Assembly: GCF_037893015.1 (NCBI RefSeq)
Contig: NC_133661.1
Coordinates: 224,659,157-224,723,156 of the forward strand
DNA: 64,000 bases
DNA from: Macrotis lagotis
Taxonomy: Eukaryota; Chordata; Mammalia; Peramelemorphia; Peramelidae
Reading direction: 5' to 3'
The translations under genes and the position numbers were made by a program. Positions 54,846 through 64,000 of this stretch are shown here, piece after piece (position 1 is the stretch's first letter; every line of letters begins with the position of its first letter). The notes beneath the pieces were generated by a model, which was not told the origin of the DNA, ran no database searches, and saw nothing but the letters and a program-made list of their open reading frames with translations.

Positions 54846-55254
54846 GTAGGTTAGGTAGTTTGTAATAAGGGCTTGTACTAAGGGGATAGCTGTGGGAATA
54901 TCAAAGAGGAAACAGATATGAGAATATAGGAGAAATGAGGGAGAAGAATGTGCAAAGATAATCCCAAAATCTAATCCAAACATTTAGCAACAGAATAATT
55001 TTGAAATTTAAAGAGAACTTAGAGACCACCTAGCCTAGCCCCTTTATTTTGTAGTAATAGATGCCCAAAGGGATGATATGTTTTCCCCAAGTTAACACAG
55101 CTTTTTCTCCCTCTATTAGATTTGAAATTTCAAGAGTGCAGGGTGTATATATAATATAACTTGTTTCATTTTCACAGCTCCCTCTGTATCTAGGATCATC
55201 AGAGCTTTGCATACAATTGGGATTTACTAGATTAAAAATGTTCCAATTAATAAC

Positions 55255-55795
55255 TCATACATGACAATGTAGAGTTAATCAGAACAAAGTGTAGATCAGG
55301 AAATGCCATAGTTCTTAACCTCTGCTCTGATGAGGCCATGTCTACAATCTCATGCTCCATTCTAGGTATCACATTTTAGGAAGGATCACATCCAGAGAAG
55401 GTCAGTGGGGGTGGTAAGGGCACAAGAAACATGAGAATCACATGAAAGAACTATGAACATTTAACCCTAACAAGAAAACATTTGCTTTTGTTTGTTTGTT
55501 TGTTTGTTGTTAGAGGAGAGGAATAGAACAATTAATAATAATTTCTGTCTTCAAATATTTAAAATTTTCATAAGAAAAGATTAATTTTGCTCTTCTTGAG
55601 TCCAAGAGACAGAATAACGAAAATGGATAAAAAGAATATTGGGCATTTAAATCTCTTTACAACCTGCTCCTATCTTACCTTTCCATATATATTCCCTTGA
55701 GGGCAAGAACTGTTTCACTTTCAACTTTGTATTTCTCTAGCACATAGTAGGTTCTTAATAAATGCTTAACGGCTGATTAAATGCTATAAACAGTT
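55255..55795 (+). mobile_element. CR1/L3 3' end then L2 3' end
   Basis: 55,255-55,640 is CR1/L3 (CTCCATTCTAGGTATCACAT), with a (TTTG)n run at 55,488-55,508. 55,641-55,795 is an L2 3' end (CCCTTGAGGGCAAGAACTGT; TTCTTAATAAATGCTTAACG). Confidence 0.65.
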
Positions 55796-55990
55796 ATAGT
55801 TATAAACAGACTCCAAAATAAGTGGACAGGATATCTTGAGACTTCAAGTGGAGGCTGAATAACAACTCTTTGGAGATGTTATAGATAGCCTTCATTATTT
55901 GGACAAAAGTTGGATTCACTGAAAAACTAGAGATCCTTTCCAGCTCTGGGATCCTATGGTTTTATGTGGGTCTTAGGTTTCTCTACCTAC

Positions 55991-56552
55991 CTGGACCACG
56001 GTGGGTGATTTATCCAAGGGCATCTCATTGAACCGATTTGTTGTAGTCTGTTTGATTGGATGGGGGCCATTTCCATACTGACAGGTGAAGCAGGAATCAC
56101 CATTACACCCTAAGTCCATGAGGAATTTCAGAAGGGAAAGGCACTTCATGGAGAACATGATAGTGGCTGGGAAGGTGGTAGGATGGCTGGAGATGTAGGC
56201 ATCAATGTTGGCCCCGTGATCAAGTAGTAGCTCCATAGTCTTGAGGCAGCCATGGCGGATGGAAATGAGCAGAGGGTTGATGATGTCCAAGTTGGGGCTT
56301 GCCCCAGCCTGTAGAAGCATTTCAGTAGCATAGATGTTGTTATTGATAACGGCAAAATACAGGGGTGTGCTCCGCCTGTCCTCATACAATCGGGACCTCT
56401 CTGGGGAGAGAGTGGCATTGACATCATAGCCAGCATCCAAGAGCTCCTCTAGCACATCATCATTATTTCTCTCAGCAGCCAGGTGAAGGGGGCTTATACC
56501 ACTGCGTTTGACACGTGTGCGACTGGTCACAGGAAGCAGCATCTGAACAATC
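55991..56552 (-). CDS. ASB2: ASB2 large ankyrin-repeat exon
   Basis: A 562-bp exon with acceptor CTTGCTTCATAG and donor CCAG/GTAGGTAGAG. It begins with one base completing an AG|G codon and then gives 187 residues ending at SPTVVQ, phase 0. It covers about four ankyrin repeats, with visible SPLHLAAERNNDDVLEELLD, TPLYFAVINNNIYATEMLLQ, NPLLISIRHGCLKTMELLLD and the degenerate MKCLSLLKFLMDLGC segment. This corresponds roughly to residues 305-490 of the 587-residue human form. The ankyrin array recognises substrate (filamins). The stretch IKQTTTNRFNEMPLDKSP is the least conserved part. The ORF continues a few codons past the donor into the intron. The upstream ASB2 exons lie beyond 64,000, so this intron exceeds 7.4 kb. 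Confidence 0.96.
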
Positions 56553-56649
56553 CTATGAAGCAAGATAGAAATAAGTTATGGGACATCTCACTGAGAATTG
56601 TACTCCAAGTGGGGATAACAGTAATATTGATCCTATAGTCCTGTTTTTC

Positions 56650-57025
56650 TGGTATAGCAGAAAATCAATAAAATTAGAAAACCTGATTTCTAGTCCTAAT
56701 TCTGCAACTAACTCACCCAATGACTTAAAGCAAGTCACATTGTCTTTCAGACCCTCAGTTTCTTTGTTAAAAAAAAATAGAGGTGGATAGGTGATACAGT
56801 GGAATTGGGAAGATCTGAGTTCAAATTCAAATTCTCAGATACTTAGAAAATATGTGACTGAGCAGGTGACTTAACCTTTATTTGTCTAACTTTTACTTAT
56901 CTGTAAAATTGGGATAATAAAAGAATTATCTCCCAGGATTTCTGTGATGATCAAATAAAATAATGTTTATATAAAACATTTATAGGAGGCTCTATATAAA
57001 TATTAGTTATTATTATTAGTGGGAG
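56650..57025 (+). mobile_element. Two MIR/THER-type SINEs in the ASB2 intron
   Basis: 56,650-56,780 (GACCCTCAGTTTCTTTGTTA) and 56,785-57,025 (GGTGGATAGGTGATACAGTG; AATATTAGTTATTATTATTA). Confidence 0.65.
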
Positions 57026-57164
57026 TAGTATCAAAAAGGGAATAATGTCATCTGTCCTACCTAACAGCTTTGTTACAAGGATCAAAGGAGGAAAAGTCAA
57101 ATGAAAACACTTTGAAAAATAATAATTGTTCCAGGAAAGTACTATTTTTATCAGTCAATAATTG

Positions 57165-57545
57165 AGGTAGCCAGGTGACACAGAGGCTAGAGTGCTAGGT
57201 CTGAAATCAAGAAGAAATATAGCAGACACTTGCTAGTTGTGTGACTCCAGGCAGATCATCATTACTGTCTGTCTGTTTCCTCAAATGAAGATGAAAATAG
57301 AACCTATCAGGGGCAGCTAGGTGGCGCAGTGGATAGAGCACTGGCCCTGTAGTCAGGAGGACGTGAGTTCAAATCCAGACTCAGATACTTAATACTTATT
57401 TAACTGTGTGACTTGGGCAAGTCACTTAATCCCATTGCCTTGCAAAAGCCAAAATAATTAATAATAATAATAATAGCACCTATCTCTCAGGATTAGTGTG
57501 ATAGTTAAATGAGAATGTTTGTAAAGCGTGAAGACATTATCTGAG
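57165..57545 (+). mobile_element. MIR/THER-type SINE hosting a young SINE
   Basis: Head AGGTAGCCAGGTGACACAGA, core 'gtttcctcaaatgaagatg', then after the insertion 'gcacctatctctcagg'. Confidence 0.7.
57309..57471 (+). mobile_element. WSINE1-like SINE, well preserved
   Basis: GGGGCAGCTAGGTGGCGCAG head retaining CpGs, tail CCTTGCAAAAGCC then (AAT)n. Flanked by AATAGAACCTATC (57,296-57,308) and AATAGCACCTATC (57,472-57,484), one mismatch. Confidence 0.9.
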
Positions 57546-57574
57546 GCATAACAGAAATGATATGAATGTTAATT

Positions 57575-57752
57575 TTTTTTTTTTTTTAGGTTTTTGCAAG
57601 GCAAACAGGGTTAAGTGGCTTGCCCAAGGCCACACAGCTAGGTAATTATTAAGTGTCTGAGACCGGATTTGAACACAGTTATTCCTGACTCCAGGGCCGG
57701 TGCTTTATCCACTATGCCACCTAGCCACCCCACTATGCCAGCTAGCCACCCC
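57575..57752 (-). mobile_element. WSINE1-like SINE, minus strand, with duplicated 5' end
   Basis: T-run, GGTTTTTGCAAGGCAAACAG, reverse head CCACTATGCCACCTAGCCAC followed by a repeat of about 20 bp of the same head. Target repeat GAATGTTAATT (57,564-57,574) and GAATGCTAATT (57,753-57,763). Confidence 0.85.
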
Positions 57753-57869
57753 GAATGCTAATTATTCTTACAAATTTAACAAACCTCTTATTTTAGCATG
57801 GGATAAGAGAGCCAAAAAGATAGAAAATATTATCCTTGTCTTACAGAAAATTTCATTTTAACTGGTGAG

Positions 57870-58090
57870 ACATTTTCTCTGGTGTCAGAGGACCTTGATT
57901 CCAATCTGTACTCTGATGTTTATGATCTGTATGATTCTGGAAAAGTCATTTAATCTCCCTGGATCTTAGTTTTCTTATCTGTAACATGAGGAGGTTAGAT
58001 GGAGCAGGAACATACTGGACCCTGCTAAACTGACTATCAAATTTACAGTGTGAGTATTTATACCAAGGGAATCAATAAATGCTATAAATC
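57870..58090 (+). mobile_element. MIR-type SINE
   Basis: GATCTTAGTTTTCTTATCTG and AATCAATAAATGCTATAAAT. Confidence 0.6.
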
Positions 58091-58139
58091 ATTTATTGTT
58101 TTGGTGACTGCCTAAGATCTAGACTGAAGAAAGTATTCA

Positions 58140-58580
58140 TTTGTTATTGTTGGCTAGTCACGTAAGACTCTTTTTGACCTTGTTTGGGATTTTCTTGGCA
58201 AAGATGCTAGAGTGGTTTACCATTTCCTTCTCCAGTTCATTTTTTACAGATGAGGAACTAAGATCCAACAGAACTGAGTGACTTGCCCAGAATCACATAG
58301 CGTGTTGGTGTCAGAGGCTGGATCCTAGTTCATTTGCTTCTATACATGTCCAACTCTTCATGACCCTATTTGGGGTTCTCTTAGCAAAGGTGCTAAAATA
58401 GTTTTGCCATTTCTTTTTCCAGCTCATTTTACAAATAAGGAAACTGAGGCCAACAGCGTTAAATAATTTGCCCAGGGTCACACAACCAGTAAGTGTCTGA
58501 GGCCAGATTTGCATTCAGGAAGATGAGACTTTTTGACTCTAAACCTAGCACACTCTATCCATTGCACTGCCTTATGTTGA
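58140..58580 (-). mobile_element. Two MAR1-like SINEs in tandem, minus strand
   Basis: 58,140-58,330 and 58,331-58,580 each show the reverse RTE-type tail (GGGATTTTCTTGGCAAAGAT; GGGGTTCTCTTAGCAAAGGT) followed by the reverse core. Confidence 0.8.
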
Positions 58581-58589
58581 TAGTTCATT

Positions 58590-59235
58590 CTGAACTTTAG
58601 AGGAATGGGGAAGGGGGAAAGAGAAGGAAAAGAAGATGATTTAAAGAAAAGATCATCAATACAATTTTAAAATTCTAAGATTACATGATTCAATGAATCA
58701 CATTCTATAATTCTAGATTCTATGCCTGTGGCCAACAATTGAAGAATGTAGATTTATTTGAAAACTCTAATCTTCACAGGTGACCACATCTTTTTACATA
58801 TTTCTGTAGAGGGCAGGAACAGTTCATGGAACAGATACCATGTAAACACTTTTCCCAATTTACCCAAGTCCTAGCAAACTGAATTTTTCCTGGTGCCCTT
58901 GAAATCTAACACCACCAAGTCTCACACTATGACACCAGCAGAAAGTATTATTTTTGGGATCTCAGGCTGTTGTTTCACAAATCAATCTTTAAAACCTACA
59001 AAGGAAATTTACACACCCGGGGGGACTCATTGCCTTATAATTTCTGTTTGTGTAAGCTCAGGAGGTTTGATCTAGACTCACAAAGGTGGCGGTCAAAGGA
59101 GGAAGGGTTGGATGCTGTGGACTTGGCCTTCAGCCATCCTTAACAAATGCTTTGTCATAGCCATAACATTTCCCAAGCACCTACTGCTTAGGGCCAGAGA
59201 ATTCCTTCTGCCCAGGCAGGAGTTAGCAAGGATCA
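58590..59235. other. ASB2 intronic DNA, mostly unique
   Basis: No SINE or LINE recognised. A GC-richer segment lies at 59,020-59,215. No open frame with recognisable product on the ASB2 strand. Confidence 0.4.
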
Positions 59236-59239
59236 CAGG

Positions 59240-59660
59240 ATAATAGACATAGTACTGGAACACACCTTATAGACTCTCAAAGCCAACTCTCTCTTTCTTT
59301 GAAGATGAAGAAACTGAGGCTGAGAGTAAAATGATTTGCCAGAGGTCAAAAATCAGAAGTATAACTTAATAAGCCAAGGTCTTCATTGTTATTGTACAGT
59401 TGTGAGTTTATTATCACTGAGCATTGAGTAGTTTTTCCTCTTGTCCTACTCTTCTTAACCCCCATTTTGGGGTTTTCTTGGCAAAGATGCTTGTGAGGTT
59501 TTCGATTTACTTCTCCATCTCATTTTGCAGATAAGGAAACTGAGGCAAACAGAGTTAAGTGACTTTCTTAAGTCTCACAGTTAATAAGTAATTGAGGCTT
59601 AGATTTGAACTCAGGAAGAGAAATCTTTTTGTTTCCAACTCTAGCAAGGGCAACCTAGTG
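59240..59660 (-). mobile_element. MIR/L3-type repeat and MAR1-like SINE, minus strand
   Basis: 59,240-59,380 (GAAGATGAAGAAACTGAGGC). 59,385-59,660 MAR1-like (TGGGGTTTTCTTGGCAAAGA; GGAAACTGAGGCAAACAGAG). Confidence 0.75.
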
Positions 59661-59689
59661 CTGCCTTCAAGTTCACTGTCTTAACCAGA

Positions 59690-59881
59690 GCTCAGATTCA
59701 AAGCATTATTCAAGAAACCCGAGATCTATTCCATTTAACAAGTGTATGACAAGGTGTATGAGCAAGTCATTATCCCTCTCCAAACTTTAGTTTCCTCATT
59801 TGTAATATATGGAAAATTGGTTCTCTAAGGTCCTTGATAATTCTCAGATTTCATATATGTGTCTGTCTTTATATCTGTTTG

Positions 59882-59912
<31 letters not shown>

Positions 59913-59949
59913 TTATTTGTATAGATATATTTATGTATATACACATTTG

Positions 59950-59981
<32 letters not shown>

Positions 59982-59990
59982 CATTTTTTA
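59690..59990. repeat. MIR scrap followed by a (TA)n-rich microsatellite
   Basis: 59,690-59,860 has MIR wording (ACTTTAGTTTCCTCATTTGT). 59,878-59,990 is TATATA with TTTG interruptions. Confidence 0.75.
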
Positions 59991-60734
59991 ATACTAAGTA
60001 CTTAGTATAAGGACTATTCTCTCCATTGGGCAGATGCAGAAACTGTGCCTCAGAAAAGGAAACATTTCACTCATTTCCTCAGGAGAGGGCATGTTTCTAG
60101 AGCTTAAATGGGAGAATGACATTGAATACCCCTACAAATTTTCAGCATTTTTCCCCACTAGGAAAAATATAACACATGCCTTCCCTCTTCTTCTATTTAC
60201 TATTAGCTATTTGGAATATTTGACAATAAGTAATGTTTCCACATTTGTTTTGAATTTGTTCTGAGGAAGGACCTCACTGGGCAACAACAGATGAAGGAAG
60301 TTGTATATAAATTAAATTTTTATAAAATGATTTATATTACAAGCCTACTGGAAGAGTACCATGGAGATTTATAGAAACCCTTTGGAAAAGCCTAGAAAGT
60401 AAAGAATGACCCTAATGAATCTTTTGTATGAATACGGATTTTAATAACTCTGCTCCAAGGAAGAAAAAACTGTATTTGGAATCTGAGAAAACAGAACTAT
60501 ATTATGCCAGAACAGGAAAAGACCTTTGAACAAGGGAAGGAATCAACAAGTATTTATAAAATGTTTACTAAGTGTCAAACACCACTATAAGAGCATTGCA
60601 AGCATCTCATTTGATCTCTGCTAGGACCAGAATCTTAATCCAGAGAACAAAGGTTAGGATTGGGGGAGTCCATAAGAACATAGAATGCAGAAAGCAGAAT
60701 GTCAAGATTGAGAAGGACCTTCAAGATGATTTAG

Positions 60735-60930
60735 TTCAGGGGTCCTTAATTTGTGGTTCATAGATATAGCATAATAATTTATAATTATGATATAATTCTA
60801 TGTAATTATAATAAAATAAAAAAATTAAATTATCATTTTTATTAACAGAAACAGTATTTCTTTCAATTATTTAAAGACATTTTTTAAGAAAGGATCCTTA
60901 GATTTCATCAACCAAAATTAGTTAAGAACC
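60735..60930. mobile_element. hAT-type nonautonomous DNA transposon
   Basis: Left CAGGGGTCCTTAATTTGTGG and right AAAATTAGTTAAGAACC form hAT-like inverted ends around AT-rich sequence. Same family as 30,794 and 53,345. Confidence 0.6.
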
Positions 60931-61079
60931 GAATTCAAATCTAACTCCCCCATTTTCCAGTTGAGGAACAGTCTAGGAAAAAAGAATTTATTCCTGGAAT
61001 ATAAAGGTGAGGGTGATGTCAAAGGCATTGGGAATTTTGAAGCAACAAAGGTTCTTTATCAGCATTATCCACAGGTCCC

Positions 61080-61570
61080 ACATTCAATGGAAAGCAGGGT
61101 AGCCTGATGATCAAACTGCCTAAGTATCAGGAAGACCTGGGGCAGCTAGGTGATAAAATAGATAAAGCAGTAAGTCTCAGAATCTTACTAGCTGTGTAAC
61201 TCTGGGCAAGTCATTTAATTACAATTCCAAAAAAAAAAAAAAAAAAAAACAGAAAGCTCTGAGTTTGAGTCTTGCCTCTGACACAAATTTATTATATAAT
61301 TTTGGACAAGTCTCTTAATCTCCCACTTTTGGGGGTCAACTTTCTAAAACTAAAAGTTGCATAGATATCTGCAGCTAGGTAGTGCAGTGAATAGAGTACT
61401 GGGTCTGGATTCAGGAATCCTGAGTTCAAATCCAACCTCATAGCTTCCTGTTTCACTCAGTTTCTTCCTCTGTAAAATGAGTTGGGAAAGGGAAATGGCA
61501 AACCACTCCAATATCTTTGCCAAGAAAACCACAAAGGGGGACATAAATGAAATGACTCAACAACTTCTTT
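61080..61570 (+). mobile_element. MIR hosting a decayed SINE, then a MAR1-like SINE
   Basis: 61,140-61,250 is a SINE with a run of about 20 A at 61,231-61,249, set in a MIR. 61,368-61,570 is MAR1-like (GCAGCTAGGTAGTGCAGTGA; GGGAAATGGCAAACCACTCC). Confidence 0.75.
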
Positions 61571-61619
61571 CTTGTAATTTTTCCATCTTTTTCCTGCCTC
61601 CAGTTTGTTTATATATTTT

Positions 61620-61745
61620 GTTTAATTGTTATTCTCCTCATTAGAATGGGAGTTCCTTGAAAGCAGGGACTGTTTTTTGCCCCTTCTTGGATGCCCAATG
61701 CTAGCCATATGGTGAATACCTGGTAAATGTTTTGACTGACTGACT
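61620..61745 (+). mobile_element. L2 LINE 3' end
   Basis: GAATGGGAGTTCCTTGAAAG, GCAGGGACTGTTTTTTGCCC, TGGTAAATGTTTTGACTGAC. Confidence 0.75.
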
Positions 61746-61849
61746 GAACCAGCAGAAGTTCTCTGTACCAATGAAATCCCAGGTTCTACCGCTATTCCAC
61801 ACCCCAATTAGGGAGGCTGTTAATAAAGAGGCAGACAACAAAGAAACCA

Positions 61850-62260
61850 AAAGGACACTGCCCTCAGCAAATACATTTGTTGTCATTTTGGTGTTGTAAA
61901 ATCTTCACGCATTTGCTGAAAATCCGAATGGGACATTCCTATAAAATTACACACTAAATCTGCGTGACTCCTGAAGGTCACCATGGAGGATATCATTCCA
62001 AATACCAGAGCAGTTAACAATGATTGTCTACTTGGCATAAGAACCAATCATTTCTAAAAAAAAAAACATGTGGTGCTGACTGCTCAGGAGAAACAGTGTG
62101 TTAATGTTTCATTTCAGATCAGTGAAAAAAAAATATCAAATCTGTATTTCACCTCTGGGCTGTGATAGAAATAGAACCTTGTTGTTAATTACATCACTAT
62201 AATTATGGAAAGAGCCAAAAAGAAGTCAAAGAAGTACAGATTAAATCAGACATATCAGTA
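61850..62260. other. Unique intronic DNA, candidate regulatory element of ASB2
   Basis: About 400 bp free of recognised repeats, flanked by L2 and MIR/L3. It has two CATTCC (M-CAT/TEAD type) hexamers at 61,934-61,939 and 61,994-61,999, 60 bp apart, and AT-rich MEF2-like words (CCTATAAAATTA). ASB2 is known to be muscle-expressed, but a role here is only inferred. Confidence 0.3.
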
Positions 62261-62264
62261 GATT

Positions 62265-62460
62265 CATAGGCTCATCAATTTAGAGCTGGAAAGGATCTTA
62301 GAGTCCCCTGCATTTAACCTTCTCATTTTATAGAACAGGAAACTGAGACAGAGATTAAGTGACTTGCCCAAGATCATATAGATAGTAAGAACCTGATGTA
62401 AATTCAAATCTAAGTCCTCCTGATTTCAGATCCAGTGGTCCATCCACAAAGCCATATTGA
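62265..62460 (-). mobile_element. MIR/L3-type repeat, minus strand
   Basis: TAGAGCTGGAAAGGATCTTA, GGAAACTGAGACAGAGATTA, reverse end to GCCATATTGA. Confidence 0.7.
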
Positions 62461-63330
62461 CTCTATCCAGTCCAATACTGTTAACTTTTCACAACTAAAA
62501 TATCACAAAATTTTATGAGGCAAATATTTCTACACTGAATCATGTCATGAATACATTAAGAGATCATGAAATTTAAAAGAACCCTACAGAGGGTAACGTG
62601 TTAGGCAAAGAATTGTGCCCATCCCAGTATATTGTGTGTGAATGTAGATCTTCATGTATCCAATTTGCTTAAAGTAGGGGAAATTATAGGTAGAAATTGA
62701 AAAACTGTAGAAAGATATCTGAGTCCACTGCCCATTTTGCGAATTATAAAAAAAAAATTCCCAAGCATTGTCACACAGCTTGGATAAACAGCTGGGGATA
62801 AACAGCTGGAGATCAGCATATGGGTCAAATTAGAAGGTATTTGAGGCCAGGAACAGAGGTGCATAAGGAAAAAAGAACCAGTCTTATCAGAATTTAGTAT
62901 GTCCCTTGGTGTCCAGCAAGATTTTTTTTGTTATTGCTGTTTTTAATGGAGTTGTGACTTCATTAGGGTTGAGGGATGGGGTGGGCATTGGGGAGTGGAA
63001 TTTTCTCTGCCAAAACAAATCAGAACCTGCTTTTCAACTTAAGAGTCTGCAAGAATGAATGAACAAACGTGTATTATTTTACAAGTCTGTCAAGGAAAGC
63101 ATTTCAAAACTATTTGCATCATCTACTATTTTACACCATCCTTGCCTTCATTAACACAGATAAATGAAATTTGATGTGATGTGTTTCTCTACCAAAAAAT
63201 AAAAGGTAGTAGGTAATAGGATAATTGGAAAATTGAGTAATATTTACATTTTCTCCCAGGCACATCAGTTAACAAGTGTTAACTCCTACTTCTATAACAC
63301 TCTGAGGTTTAGAAAATAGGTCTTTTTGTC
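62461..63330. other. ASB2 intronic DNA, nothing recognised
   Basis: No clear repeat or open frame. Moderately AT-rich and mostly unique in appearance. Confidence 0.4.
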
Positions 63331-63346
63331 ACAAGTAGGTAGGTCA

Positions 63347-63502
63347 GGGGCAGCTAGGTGGCGTAGTGGATAAAGCACTGGCCTTGGAGTACCTGGGTTC
63401 ATATCAGGTCTCAAACACTTAATAATTACCTAGCTGTGTGGCCTTGGGCAAGTCACTTAACCCTATTTGCCTTGCAAAAAACCTAAAAAAAGAAAAACAA
63501 AA
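63347..63502 (+). mobile_element. Young WSINE1-like SINE with perfect target duplication
   Basis: GGGGCAGCTAGGTGGCGTAG head, TTGCAAAAAACCTAAAAAAA tail. Flanked by a perfect 16-bp repeat ACAAGTAGGTAGGTCA at 63,331-63,346 and 63,503-63,518. This is the best-preserved copy in the window. Confidence 0.95.
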
Positions 63503-63619
63503 ACAAGTAGGTAGGTCAAATATTTAGGCTCGGAATTTCCCAGGATTGCAGTGCTAACAAGATCATTTGAACTGAAGTCCACTAACTCTTAGTCTAGGAT
63601 TTAAAATAGGAGCAGCAGA

Positions 63620-64000
63620 AAGGCATCTAGCAAACTATAACACTATCTTGCTGTGTGACCTTGAGTCAATCATTTAACTCATTTGGGCTTCAGTTTCCTT
63701 ATATACAAAACTGAGCAGATGAATGTTAATTTTGTTATTACTAACATTTCCATGGAGCTTTAATGTTTTCAAAGTACTTACGGAGAGTAAGGGCAGGCTT
63801 ATAGATATTATCTTTTAAGGTAATAAGCTGCAGAGAAGGTGCCCATCAACACTGATGGAGGGATTTCCTTATCCATAAGGAAAGGTGACCAGGTGATGGA
63901 GTGGACAGTCAGAAAGACCCGAGTTCAAATTTGACTTCAGAAACTTTCAAGCAGTGGTCTGATCCTAGGAAAATTACTTAACTGCTTTTTGCCTGTTTCC
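63620..64000 (+). mobile_element. MIR-type SINE and a second SINE running off the edge
   Basis: 63,620-63,760 has CTTCAGTTTCCTTATATACA. 63,885-64,000 has CCAGGTGATGGAGTGGACAG and GAGTTCAAATTTGACTTCAG, cut by the window end. Confidence 0.65.

Noticed and set aside
56146-56436. Second minus-strand frame inside the ASB2 ankyrin exon
   Set aside because: Out of frame with the clear ankyrin reading. It is a shadow.
1-64000. Endogenous retrovirus or LTR element
   Set aside because: No primer-binding site, polyprotein wording or paired long terminal repeats were recognised. The longer repeats fit L1, HAL1, L2 and CR1/L3.
57000-64000. Further ASB2 ankyrin exons upstream on the minus strand
   Set aside because: No minus-strand frame matching the earlier ankyrin repeats, and no segment resembling the NKDGLLPLHIASKKGNY region, was found. 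They should lie beyond 64,000.

Overview
The window reads as nuclear DNA of a marsupial, probably an Australasian (dasyurid-like) species, though the species call is an inference. The evidence is the repeat content: many tRNA-derived SINEs of two kinds. One is a short young type ending in a TTGCAAAAA tail (WSINE1/SINE1-like). The other is a longer type whose 3' end resembles the RTE/BovB tail (MAR1-like). These lie with marsupial L1, a half-L1 (HAL1), and much old L2, CR1/L3 and MIR. Two host protein-coding genes are recognisable, FAM181A and ASB2. They are neighbours in the same convergent order on human chromosome 14q32.12, so this looks like conserved synteny.

Layout. Bases 1-31,850 are gene-free and almost wholly built of nested repeats: an L1 mosaic at 1-2,000, a long L2 at 2,010-3,520, a near-complete HAL1 on the minus strand at 9,160-11,710, and SINE-in-SINE insertions with clean target duplications. 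Bases 31,950-34,250 are a CpG-rich, SINE-poor block that is the likely promoter/5' region of FAM181A. The FAM181A coding exon is at 35,255-36,091 (+), with a poly(A) signal at 36,602. Bases 36,620-48,780 are intergenic repeats and some unique DNA. The last three coding exons of ASB2 lie on the minus strand at 48,788-48,924 (SOCS box), 51,616-51,769 and 55,991-56,552 (ankyrin repeats). The rest, to 64,000, is ASB2 intron. The upstream ASB2 exons are beyond the window.

The two genes are tail to tail and act separately. FAM181A belongs to a small family reported to bind TEAD transcription factors through an omega-loop, and that motif is intact here. ASB2 is the substrate receptor of a Cullin-5/Elongin ubiquitin ligase that targets filamins. 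No tRNA or rRNA gene, CRISPR array, bacterial-type operon or recognisable endogenous retrovirus was seen. I did not find a new multi-gene system. The most unusual structures are a long inverted repeat near 5.76 kb, two independent SINE insertions at the same site of a MAR1 tail, the HAL1 copy, and two local duplications at 13.4/14.8 kb and 20.1/21.1 kb. Repeat family names and edges are judged by eye and are approximate.
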